A stretch of DNA of 46,477 nucleotides from Bacteroidales bacterium. Its GTDB lineage: Bacteria; Bacteroidota; Bacteroidia; Bacteroidales; UBA1402. The position numbers were made by a program, and so were the translations under genes. The stretch spans positions 1 to 46,477 of the forward strand of contig JAFODP010000012.1 in the NCBI GenBank assembly GCA_017380635.1, read 5' to 3'. The notes under the pieces were generated by a model that saw only the letters and a list, made by a program, of their open reading frames with translations, made no database searches and was not told the DNA's origin. Positions 1-7,886 of the stretch are shown here, in pieces (within the stretch, counting starts at the first letter, position 1; each line of letters begins with the position of its first letter).

Positions 1-314
1 ACTTCCACAACAAGAATGTCACCACCTTCCAACTCATATCGTTCACAAGTCATCATCGGTATAGGCAGAATGTTTCCATCACTGCGAATACCTGAAATCT
101 TCTTGAAAAGATTGTCATCTACTTTCAATCCAGATAACTCACCATTGTCCTTTGCACCAATGATAAGATAACCATTCTGGCGAGAATTGGACATGTCATT
201 ACTAAAGGCACAAATAGCCTCTTGAAATTTATCCATATCGCCCGTACTTATGGTGCGTTCAACACGTGATGTCTCTGTACAATAAAGTATCTTGTATATT
301 TCTTCTTTCGTCAT
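1..314 (-). CDS. AlbA_2/Schlafen-type putative nucleic-acid-binding protein, N-terminal fragment
   Basis: An ATG on the minus strand at 312-314 opens a frame that stays open to the window edge (about 104 residues seen; the C-terminus lies outside). The translation starts MTKEEIYKILYCTETSRVER and contains AFSNDMSNSRQNGYLIIGAK followed by DNGELSGL. This is the core of the AlbA_2 domain (PF04326, 'divergent AAA-4'/Schlafen-like): an ExxxxE-type start, an 'AFxN' helix and the 'GGxlliGxxDxGxixGl' strand pair. Such proteins are usually 400-600 aa with a winged-helix or RecG-like C-terminus and are often found in defence or regulatory contexts. It is co-oriented with the restriction-like operon upstream but separated from it by 324 bp, so it may be a separate cargo gene. 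The domain call is good; the function is unknown. Confidence 0.75.
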   Translation of the reverse strand, partial: MTKEEIYKILYCTETSRVERTISTGDMDKFQEAICAFSNDMSNSRQNGYLIIGAKDNGELSGLKVDDNLFKKISGIRSDGNILPIPMMTCERYELEGGDILVVE

Positions 315-451
315 ATAGATTATAAATTAAATTATTCACTACCGTCCAATAATTAATCACAAAGATAGTACTTGTCATTTCATCAGTATCTTGAATTTTC
401 TATAAATCTTCTTTATTTCTCCCTTTCTGCATTTCTTTGACAATCTCTTAT

Positions 452-638
452 CTATGAAAAGATATAATCTTTAATAGGGATTAGACGATATCCCAAATCC
501 GATTTATTAATAATACACAAGTCCTCTTTATCTTGCGTCAGCGAAACATACTTTAATAAGACTTGGTTACTATTGATGCGTCGGTTAACGAATCACTAGT
601 AATTTCAGATATGTAATATTTAAGCAAAACACCATTCT
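452..638 (-). pseudogene. Possible decayed gene remnant between GIY-YIG gene and AlbA_2 gene
   Basis: The 324 bp from 315 to 638 holds no intact gene. On the minus strand, two open segments read like coding sequence. One, near 638-556, reads NGVLLKYYISEITSD and continues to a stop just after SIVTKSY. The other, near 555-452, reads YVSLTQDKEDLCIINKSD and then LGYRLIPIKDYIFS before a TAG at 452-454. A one-base shift around 551-556 would join them into one reading of about 60 residues. No family was recognised. It could be the 3' end of a deleted gene, or chance; the low GC makes chance open frames less surprising. There is no clear TAnnTTTG box for the AlbA_2 gene in this stretch. Confidence 0.25.
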
Positions 639-1847
639 TTAATCTTCCGTTATTAATTGTTGTAAAGTATCATCATATAATACTTTCTTACCCATCATTA
701 ATAGATTTACAGCCTCATTAATCACAGCCAAAGGCACAACGTACCATTCCTTTGGCGTGTAATCCCCAGCAGTCAGTTGTAGTTGAACTTTGTCAAATAA
801 CCGATGAATCGCATTCTCAACATCAACACTCTTCACATTATATATTTTCCATGTTGCTACAATTTCTACATCTGCATATAAATACGTAGCTTGGTTCTTG
901 GCATTTGCTATTCGTTCTTCCACCGTTCTCGTTGTAAAACCAATTTTATATAGATTCTTATATTTTGTAATACTTGGGGCATTAGATCTTGATTTCAAAA
1001 CATATATATAACCACTATCAATATCCATATCGGTTAATTTGAACATTCTCTCAAAATATCCATATTCATCTTCGTTATGGGTAACAGTATATCCCTCATT
1101 AAACAAGTATTTCCCTAATGAGCGAAGTAATATATCAGATTCTGTACCATTTTCATAAATACATCTAATCCTACCATCAATTTTGTGATTGCCGTTCTTT
1201 TGCAGTTTGTGTATTTTTGCCAAATAGGTCAATACACCGCCAACAACGAAAAAGTTACCTTCTTGCAAATGCGCCTCTTTAAACTTTATCAACTTGCGTT
1301 TCTTATTCCTCAGTTCAGCGTGAACATTTTGGAATAAAGGTTCAAACATTTCAAAATCTTCGCATTTTACACGCTTGCCAATGTAATCTGCCTTTGCCCT
1401 TTCAATGTCTTTTATCATATACTCAGGTAGATCAAATATTGCTTCTGCTTCGGGCGATATATTGAATATTGGGTCTTTCAAGAACTCTGCAAGCAGTTCA
1501 TCATCGCTTTTCTCTTCTTCAATAGTTTCTTCGTATACCGTTTTGGGTTCACTGCATACATCTGTTACCTCTGTTTGATCCTCTAAAAGGTTCAATCGGT
1601 CATAAGGTTTGCATTTGTCGTATTTTGCTTTGTCAGACTTGATACCTTCCAATCTCTTGTAAAGCATTCTTTCAGACATATTGCCATCAGCAGATGGGTT
1701 TCTACCATTGCTCTCTACAAATGCAGTAATCTCATCAAACGACCTTACAAGCCTATCGCTCGATGACAATCTATGCAGTGTTGGTTTTACATCTGCAAAC
1801 ACGGGGTCTTTCAAGACATCAGCCAATTCTTTATCCCAATCAATCAT
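639..1847 (-). CDS. GIY-YIG nuclease family protein (T5orf172/MUG113-type)
   Basis: About 402 aa. The C-terminal third (residues about 281-375 if numbered from an in-frame TTG two codons upstream) holds a GIY-YIG fold: GYIYVLKS at 281, NLYKIGFT at 300, TVEERI at 310, VENAIHRLF with the conserved Glu at 346, and EWYVVPL at 369. The first two blocks match the paired GIY and YIG strands of the T5orf172/MUG113 subfamily; the Arg and Glu are the expected metal and phosphate-handling residues. The N-terminal half is helical and carries a repeated short motif, VLKDPVFADVKP (13-24) and FLKDPIFNISPE (124-135). It also has an 'SFDEITAFVESNGRNPS...MSERMLYKRL' segment resembling the accessory region of nuclease proteins that accompany helicases and methyltransferases. 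I prefer the ATG at 1845-1847, just after the helicase TGA (1850-1852), over the overlapping TTG at 1851-1853. It is the last gene of the operon and the likely nuclease of the system (inference). Confidence 0.85.
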   Translation of the reverse strand: MIDWDKELADVLKDPVFADVKPTLHRLSSSDRLVRSFDEITAFVESNGRNPSADGNMSERMLYKRLEGIKSDKAKYDKCKPYDRLNLLEDQTEVTDVCSEPKTVYEETIEEEKSDDELLAEFLKDPIFNISPEAEAIFDLPEYMIKDIERAKADYIGKRVKCEDFEMFEPLFQNVHAELRNKKRKLIKFKEAHLQEGNFFVVGGVLTYLAKIHKLQKNGNHKIDGRIRCIYENGTESDILLRSLGKYLFNEGYTVTHNEDEYGYFERMFKLTDMDIDSGYIYVLKSRSNAPSITKYKNLYKIGFTTRTVEERIANAKNQATYLYADVEIVATWKIYNVKSVDVENAIHRLFDKVQLQLTAGDYTPKEWYVVPLAVINEAVNLLMMGKKVLYDDTLQQLITED

Positions 1848-1849
1848 AG

Positions 1850-3793
1850 TCAATCTTTCTTTATTTCGCCTTTGCGTATCATATTCGATATGTACGCAAT
1901 TGCTTGGGCAATACGTCTATTCAATGGTTCCGAATCGTTTAGAGAAGGTACAGCACCATTGTGTTCTTCTCTATACTTAGGTAGATATTTCTTGCATAGC
2001 AATATCGCCTCCTCCTTTGTCATATCAGTTCTTTGCTCTTCAATGGCAAACTGAATAGTGCGTAACACTTCGGGAGTAATAGACTTAGACAACATTTCGT
2101 ACGCCCTTTGGAATGGGTTTATGCTATCTATAAGGTTGATGGATAGTTTGCTTATCTCAACAAATTGCCCTGCGACACTTATAAACCTTTTACCATTATC
2201 ACCAACTTGAACCTCTGAACCTTGAATAGTAGATGACAACACAACTCGCTGTCTTACTTGTTCAACCTCTTCTTCTGTCAAAGCAGGATAGCGTTCCCTA
2301 ATTATCTTTGGTATCATCACTTGGGTTATCTCCTCCGCAATGATACTGTTCGACATTGCTTGCTTTAGAATATCGCTTGCCAATATCTCCGCTTTAAGTT
2401 CGGTCATATCATTGTCAATGATACTTTGCGCTCTTGGGGTTGCCTTTGTCAGACCTTTTACAGAGAGGGTTCTATTACTGCCGTCAGCAATATCCTCATC
2501 ATCTTTCTTAGTTTTGAAATTCCATTTAGGTGCCATCACTTGCTCCATCAACAGCGACGCTGTAATTGCCTTCAACATATTGTTTACAGCAATACCAACA
2601 TCCTCTTGGCCAGCATCGGGGCAAGGTATAAGGTTTGTGAACTGCGCCTTTGTCTTGCCTTCACAATCTCGTGTACATCGACCAATAATCTGAACGACCT
2701 CTGTCAGTGAAGCACGAATACCAATTGTTATACAAGTTTCACACCATTGCCAATCGAAACCCTCTTTTGCTGTTCCCAATGCAATGAGTATATCAAGAGC
2801 ATCGGCACTCTTCATTCTATGCAGATACGCTTGCAATGCTCTGCGTTGTTGTGGATTATCCTCAACTAAATCTCCAACCTTCAATAAACGACCATCTGGA
2901 GTACGGACAATCTTTATAAAGTGTTCGTAATCCTCCTCAACGACTTCACCAATCATTCTAATAATGTCATCTACTTGGTCGTACTTTGGTGCGTATGTGT
3001 CCCTGCCTTGAACAGATGGAATATGTATCAAAGTTTTCTTTGTGGTATCAAGGATTTCGGGCATAGCTGTAATGTATTTCCCTTGAAAGAAATGATAACC
3101 TATTCCCAAACTCTTCAAATATTTATATCCGTTCAACTGTTGATAGTAATTGTAGTTTACTGCGGGTTGGAATAGAGCCTCATCTTCGGGTCTCATTACG
3201 GGTATTTTATCACCTCTGAAATAACTACCCGTCATTGCCAATATATGTGCGTTTGTCTTGGCAATAAGTCTGCGTATAAGTTCACCCAAACCATTGTCTA
3301 CATCGGCAGAAGAATGGTGATACTCATCTATGCCAAACAAGCAATCATTCAACTGTTCATCTTTCAGTTCCTTTGCAGCGTTTCTCAACGTTGAGTGTGT
3401 ACATACCAATATCTTGTTTTTACAACCTGGGTCTATGAACTCAAAAAAGCGTTTTTTCTTTTCTGTTTCACTGCCACTGCAAAGGTTAAAGTATGGTGCA
3501 ACGTTCCAATTGGCAAAGAATCCATAGTCTTTTAGATTGGTGTTATCGAATGAACGACCAATTGTCTTTTCGGGAACAGCAACAATAACCTTCTTTATGC
3601 CTTGATTCTGCAATTTATCCAATGCAACAAACATCATCGCTCTGCTCTTACCACACGCAGGAGGTGCTTTCACTAGCAAATACTGTCTGTGGCGTTGTTC
3701 ATACACCATACGTTGCATTTCACGCATACCAAGTGCATCTACATTCGATGAAGCACCTGTTTGATTATATGTGATGTTTACGATGTTTTCCAT
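1850..3793 (-). CDS. DEAD/DEAH-box (SF2) helicase family protein
   Basis: 647 aa. Helicase motifs are visible in order. Walker A is APPACGKS (43-50). Motif Ia is IVAVPEKT (70-77). Motif II is DEYH (156-159, preceded by FGI), a DExH variant. Motif III is TGS (188-190). Motif V is ALGTAKEGFDW (338-348). Motif VI is QIIGRCTRD (369-377), with its arginine fingers. The C-terminal 240 residues are helical and unassigned. This is the architecture of restriction-type SF2 translocases, which use ATP to unwind or track along DNA. It starts 2 nt after the stop of the TM gene (stop 3796-3798), and its stop lies 2 nt before the GIY-YIG ATG, so translation is probably coupled. It is likely the motor delivering the GIY-YIG nuclease to foreign DNA; that role is inference, while the helicase assignment is firm. 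Confidence 0.9.
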   Translation of the reverse strand: MENIVNITYNQTGASSNVDALGMREMQRMVYEQRHRQYLLVKAPPACGKSRAMMFVALDKLQNQGIKKVIVAVPEKTIGRSFDNTNLKDYGFFANWNVAPYFNLCSGSETEKKKRFFEFIDPGCKNKILVCTHSTLRNAAKELKDEQLNDCLFGIDEYHHSSADVDNGLGELIRRLIAKTNAHILAMTGSYFRGDKIPVMRPEDEALFQPAVNYNYYQQLNGYKYLKSLGIGYHFFQGKYITAMPEILDTTKKTLIHIPSVQGRDTYAPKYDQVDDIIRMIGEVVEEDYEHFIKIVRTPDGRLLKVGDLVEDNPQQRRALQAYLHRMKSADALDILIALGTAKEGFDWQWCETCITIGIRASLTEVVQIIGRCTRDCEGKTKAQFTNLIPCPDAGQEDVGIAVNNMLKAITASLLMEQVMAPKWNFKTKKDDEDIADGSNRTLSVKGLTKATPRAQSIIDNDMTELKAEILASDILKQAMSNSIIAEEITQVMIPKIIRERYPALTEEEVEQVRQRVVLSSTIQGSEVQVGDNGKRFISVAGQFVEISKLSINLIDSINPFQRAYEMLSKSITPEVLRTIQFAIEEQRTDMTKEEAILLCKKYLPKYREEHNGAVPSLNDSEPLNRRIAQAIAYISNMIRKGEIKKD

Positions 3794-3795
3794 AA

Positions 3796-4500
3796 CTATG
3801 CTTCTTTATCTAAAACCTTATCAGACACATTTTTTCCGTTGGAAATAAGATGCAAACGCACATTAAATTTATTCATAAGTTCTTCATACTTATCTTTGAT
3901 GTACAGGTAGTTTGGGTGTTTTTTAATGCCAACATCTTCGCTTTTAATATACTCCTTAAAATCTTCAACAGTTATTTTTATACTTTCTACACCAATTTCC
4001 CCATTGTTGAATGAAGAAGGATAAATTTTAAACATATATGCCTCAATTTCATCTAACAACCATTTGTAACCTTCATCGTGCTTGACAGTTAAAGCATATT
4101 TTGTAGCACATAATAATCTCAACAAAGCATCTAGTTCCATTACACCTGAACTGTAATATATTTTGGCAAGAGTAATATTTGTACTTTCATTCAATTCGTT
4201 TCTCAAAATTTCAAACTCACTATTATTCTTCTTAATACCTAGTTCATAAACATTCCGTATCTCCTGTATATTCTGCTTTAAAACATCAATTTCTTTTAAT
4301 TTATCACTCAGCTCAATTGAATTATAAATTTGAAAACCTATCAATAATGTTATTGCAAGACTAAAAAGTGCAACCAATCCGCTTATAAAAGAATTAGAAT
4401 CAATAACACTAATTTCCCAAACATCCATTACTATAACAGCAATAGTTCCTAATGATACTGCTAAAGATAGTATTGCAATCCAAAACGTACACTTTTTCAT
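3796..4500 (-). CDS. Small membrane protein: two TM helices plus coiled coil
   Basis: 234 aa, no recognised family. Residues about 6-28 (FWIAILSLAVSLGTIAVIV) and 37-60 (FISGLVALFSLAITLLIGFQ) are strong transmembrane helices. Residues about 62-110 (SIELSDKLKEIDVLKQNIQE and onwards) have heptad-like spacing of hydrophobics and charges, typical of a coiled coil. The remaining 120 residues look soluble and helical, with several aromatic positions. There is no N-terminal cleavage site, so it should be an inner-membrane protein with most of its mass in the cytoplasm. It sits inside the restriction-like operon, 20 nt after the 210-aa gene and 2 nt before the helicase. The segment is more AT-rich than the methyltransferase and helicase genes. 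It may be an abortive-infection-type effector, an anchor or an unrelated insertion; the sequence does not decide. Confidence 0.85.
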   Translation of the reverse strand: MKKCTFWIAILSLAVSLGTIAVIVMDVWEISVIDSNSFISGLVALFSLAITLLIGFQIYNSIELSDKLKEIDVLKQNIQEIRNVYELGIKKNNSEFEILRNELNESTNITLAKIYYSSGVMELDALLRLLCATKYALTVKHDEGYKWLLDEIEAYMFKIYPSSFNNGEIGVESIKITVEDFKEYIKSEDVGIKKHPNYLYIKDKYEELMNKFNVRLHLISNGKNVSDKVLDKEA

Positions 4501-4520
4501 AATTTATATATGTGTCTATA

Positions 4521-5153
4521 TTATAATTCCAACAAACCAGATGGGTCAAGCATTTTTTTTAAATCGTTCAAAGGGGCATTTATTCTGTTTCTTTCATTAG
4601 TAAATAATAATTCATATTTCTTTATAATAGGATGATAGGTATTAAAAATACGTTTCTTAAATAGTAATTCTCCATCGGGTTTTCTTCCTAAGGCTGCAAC
4701 AAACTTTTCTATAATTTCACGTGGCGTTAAACAATACTTTACACCATTTTTACAATAAAAATTTGTACCTTTTCTAACTGTACCATCTTCATTATGATAG
4801 TCGTAACTTCGTGTAAATATATGGCAGTAACTATCTCTAAAATATTTTATCAAGAAATATTCATCATCGGTTATTTCTTGAAACATTTCTTCTACCATTT
4901 TTACGAGTAAATTATATCTTTTGTCAGGAACTTGAAGTTCTTGCTTCTTTGCATAATTTAATCCTTCATTACTAAGCTCATATACAACAATAAAATACGC
5001 TCTTAAGTAATATGCATCAAATATTTCTTGCTTACTCATTTCATTGTTTAAAATGAATAAATGCTCACACCATCTATGAAAAGTATAGTCGTTTGCGTAT
5101 GGTTCTGTGCCTTCAAAAGCATCAATCATTTCTTCATCATCCTTTGTTGCCAT
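4521..5153 (-). CDS. Uncharacterised helical protein with HEPN-like Rx4H motif
   Basis: 210 aa, no family recognised with certainty. The protein is predicted almost entirely helical and cytoplasmic, with no signal peptide or TM helix. Residues 106-111 read R-D-S-Y-C-H inside a hydrophobic helix (EYFLIKYFRDSYCHIFTRSY). This fits the Rx4-6H signature of HEPN ribonucleases, though the usual Asn or Asp after Arg is here Asp. A second helix at 46-62 (DAYYLRAYFIVVYELSN) could form the other half of a HEPN four-helix bundle. The start codon (ATG at 5151-5153) directly follows the methyltransferase stop (5155-5157) by 1 nt, so it belongs to the same transcript. An RNase effector or antitoxin-like role is an inference from one motif; other helical proteins could show it by chance. 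Confidence 0.8.
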   Translation of the reverse strand: MATKDDEEMIDAFEGTEPYANDYTFHRWCEHLFILNNEMSKQEIFDAYYLRAYFIVVYELSNEGLNYAKKQELQVPDKRYNLLVKMVEEMFQEITDDEYFLIKYFRDSYCHIFTRSYDYHNEDGTVRKGTNFYCKNGVKYCLTPREIIEKFVAALGRKPDGELLFKKRIFNTYHPIIKKYELLFTNERNRINAPLNDLKKMLDPSGLLEL

Positions 5154-5154
5154 A

Positions 5155-7854
5155 TTACTTTTTCTTTGTCATTCTTTCATACAACTTGAACAGATATTCC
5201 AAGCGTTCATCATCTGAGGTGAATGGTTCGGTGCGATAGCACTGTTCAACTGCAATATCCAATGCTTTGTGTGCTTCCTTTAAGTCATCGGGCATACTCT
5301 CAGGGTTATACATCTCACCCAATGTCATCTCGGTATGATTCTCACGGGTCAGCAAGATATTCTCTGCCAATGCTGATAATCTCTGTTTCTGCTCATCGTT
5401 AATTTTGGGGAATGGGAATGTATTGTAGCATAGAGTTGCAGAATATCTAATTCGTGTTTCCAATCTACCAACAGTTGCTCTTATCCATACATTATGGATT
5501 TTTGATGTTAATACACCAAGGTGCCATAATTCGTAGTCGTATATAGCACATGCAGAATGATATATTACCGAATCTTTTGTCGCAATATCAACAGGGATAT
5601 ATTCTCTACGCTCTGATGTTGTAATGGGCACAACAATTGCTTCTTTCGCAAAATATCGTCTCTCAGTGAATAAATATGGATACGCCGCATACTTCTTTGT
5701 AGATTCTTTACTACTGTTTCGTCTATATTCAGACACATTATCAAGTCTATCTTTTAACTCGGGAATAGAATATAATAGTTCTTTGTACGACTCATCTGCC
5801 CATAGACAGTATCTATTAATATTCTTAACTATTTCACCAGAACCAATAAATCTCTTAAGTAGAATAGCAATTTGAGGACTCTTTTTAACTAATGAATGGT
5901 AGTCTGATTCTTCAAAGATTAAAAAACCTCCATCCGCAGGTAAACTACCCAAAATCATTTCAGGCAAATCAGAAATAGGGGAGCTTTTCTTCTCAACAAT
6001 TATATCAGTTGTTTCTGATAATGTTGGAGGTATTTGAGTTAGTATGGTATATGAGTTGTCATCATATAATCGCTTTGATTGGGTGATTGGTGGACTTTGT
6101 AGACCTATGATGACACACATTACAGTTGCATTATCTTTAGCATTATTCTTCCATTTGAATGATTTGTAAGCAAATGATATTTCCATATTTGGAGATAAAA
6201 TTGATTTCCAAATGGACAAATGGTCTCCTTGACTGATGGAGTTTGTTGAAACAAAGGCTATTCGGGTTTTTGTGTTTGTTGCATAGCGTGAGCCAAGCAC
6301 GAACCAGCAAACTATATAATCAAGTTTCTTATACGAAATATGTGAATGTTTGAAGATAATATCCTTGTCTTCTTTTTGCTGTTCACTCTGATATTTGAAA
6401 CCTTTATATTGAGGATTACCCATTACATATACCTCTTCATCGGCAGTGTGTGGGCATACAGTGTTCCAATCCAAACGACAAGCATTACCACAAACAATGT
6501 TACCGCTCTTGCCAAGTGGTAATGCATCTACCTTTGAACCAAGTTCCTTCCAAAAGAGGTTGTTCACTTGATGTTCAGCTAACCACAACGATAGTTTTGC
6601 AGTATCACAAGCATACTCGTCAATCTCAATGCCATAGAACTGTGTCAGTGATATGTTTGAGAATGGTAGTTGTGTTGAACCCAGCTCCCTAAGTCTTTTC
6701 CATATCTGAATTTCCAATTCTCTAATGCTCTTGTAGGCAATGATAAGGAAGTTACCACTACCACAAGCAGGGTCAAAGAACTTTATCTTCGATAACCTCA
6801 TCATCAGTGCATTGAGTTTCTTTGCATCATCCTTTACTCTTACAAACTCTTCTGTGAGTTCATCAAGGAACAAGGGGCGAATAACCTTCATTATATTGGG
6901 CACAGATGTGTAGTGTATTCCCATCCCTGCACGGTCATCAGGGTTGATAACCGCTTGTATCATTGAACCAAAAATGTCGGGATTAATTTCTGCCCAATTA
7001 TACTCTCCACATTTGAGCATAAGCATACGGGTACGTCTGCTTAGTATGGGTATGGGGATATGGGTTTTGAACAGTCCGCCATTAACGTATGGGAACTGTG
7101 TTATTTTGTTTGGCAAGGATGCACGTATCTGCTTGTCCTCAATCGCCATTATATCGAATATACCATCCAAGAACTCTGCTAGGTCTGTGCCATCTGCCTT
7201 TGTGTCTTGTCTAATAGCAGTTGTAAACATATTTGCACAGGGGAACAGGCCCGTGTCCTCTGCAAAGAAACAGAACAACAAACGTGTCATAAACACATTG
7301 ATGTTGTGGATTTGCTGTCTGTCGTGTACATCGTTGTATCGCCTAATGTCATCGTATATCTTTGCCATCATTTCGGCAGACTTTACATCCGCCTCCGACT
7401 CTTCAATGTTACGGAACTTCTCAATACCTGCCAATGGTTTGAAGAACTCAAAGTCCTTCCACATTAGCGAAATATCGTTGTCGTACAAATCTTCCTCTTT
7501 GGGGTCGTATGCTATAATGCGTTTGCCATCAGAAGCAACATACAAGCGAGGTTCTTTCTTGTAGATTGAAGAATCCTTCTGCATTGCTTCGATGATTTCA
7601 TATAGGTTGTCATCGCCAAACAGACCATTGTCAGTTGCTCTGTATGCAATGAGTTTCTTTACAAGGATGGTTCTGCCGTCCTTTGCATCATTTCCTCTGC
7701 CGTCTATGATGCGCTGAATACTTGCATTGCCATATCCACAGAAGATACTCAATAATTCATATACAATATTCTCTTTTGTACACTTCTCCGCTATATTCTC
7801 TAATGCTTGCTGCGCTTCTATATACGAGAATGTACCTTTGTTCTTCTTTGCCAT
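5155..7854 (-). CDS. MmeI-family class I SAM-dependent DNA methyltransferase
   Basis: 899 aa. SAM-binding motif I is FDPACGSGNFL (about 358-368). The catalytic motif IV is GNPQYKGF near residue 480, an NPQY variant of the N6-adenine NPP(Y/F) motif. The target-recognition region (about 600-790) ends with NVWIRATVGRLETRIRYSAT and CYNTFPFP, the signature of the MmeI TRD. The C-terminus (LGEMYNPESMPDDLKEAHKA then LDIAVEQCYR) is the MmeI_C module. Bifunctional MmeI enzymes carry an N-terminal D...ExK nuclease; here residues 1-150 (ILVKKLIAYRATDNGLFGDD, then PRLYVASDGKRIIAYD) show no such motif, so the protein is probably methylation-only. It starts 33 nt after the stop of the preceding lipoprotein gene, with no terminator or TAnnTTTG box between, so the operon may be read from the upstream promoter. 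It is the first gene of a five-gene run. Confidence 0.92.
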   Translation of the reverse strand: MAKKNKGTFSYIEAQQALENIAEKCTKENIVYELLSIFCGYGNASIQRIIDGRGNDAKDGRTILVKKLIAYRATDNGLFGDDNLYEIIEAMQKDSSIYKKEPRLYVASDGKRIIAYDPKEEDLYDNDISLMWKDFEFFKPLAGIEKFRNIEESEADVKSAEMMAKIYDDIRRYNDVHDRQQIHNINVFMTRLLFCFFAEDTGLFPCANMFTTAIRQDTKADGTDLAEFLDGIFDIMAIEDKQIRASLPNKITQFPYVNGGLFKTHIPIPILSRRTRMLMLKCGEYNWAEINPDIFGSMIQAVINPDDRAGMGIHYTSVPNIMKVIRPLFLDELTEEFVRVKDDAKKLNALMMRLSKIKFFDPACGSGNFLIIAYKSIRELEIQIWKRLRELGSTQLPFSNISLTQFYGIEIDEYACDTAKLSLWLAEHQVNNLFWKELGSKVDALPLGKSGNIVCGNACRLDWNTVCPHTADEEVYVMGNPQYKGFKYQSEQQKEDKDIIFKHSHISYKKLDYIVCWFVLGSRYATNTKTRIAFVSTNSISQGDHLSIWKSILSPNMEISFAYKSFKWKNNAKDNATVMCVIIGLQSPPITQSKRLYDDNSYTILTQIPPTLSETTDIIVEKKSSPISDLPEMILGSLPADGGFLIFEESDYHSLVKKSPQIAILLKRFIGSGEIVKNINRYCLWADESYKELLYSIPELKDRLDNVSEYRRNSSKESTKKYAAYPYLFTERRYFAKEAIVVPITTSERREYIPVDIATKDSVIYHSACAIYDYELWHLGVLTSKIHNVWIRATVGRLETRIRYSATLCYNTFPFPKINDEQKQRLSALAENILLTRENHTEMTLGEMYNPESMPDDLKEAHKALDIAVEQCYRTEPFTSDDERLEYLFKLYERMTKKK

Positions 7855-7886
7855 ATTTACTACTTTTCATTTATTATTTTTTCCTT

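Noticed and set aside
1..7854. Integrase, transposase or tRNA attachment site bounding the defence island
   Set aside because: None is visible in the window; the left border lies outside and the tRNA-Lys is 28 kb away, so the mode of acquisition cannot be stated.
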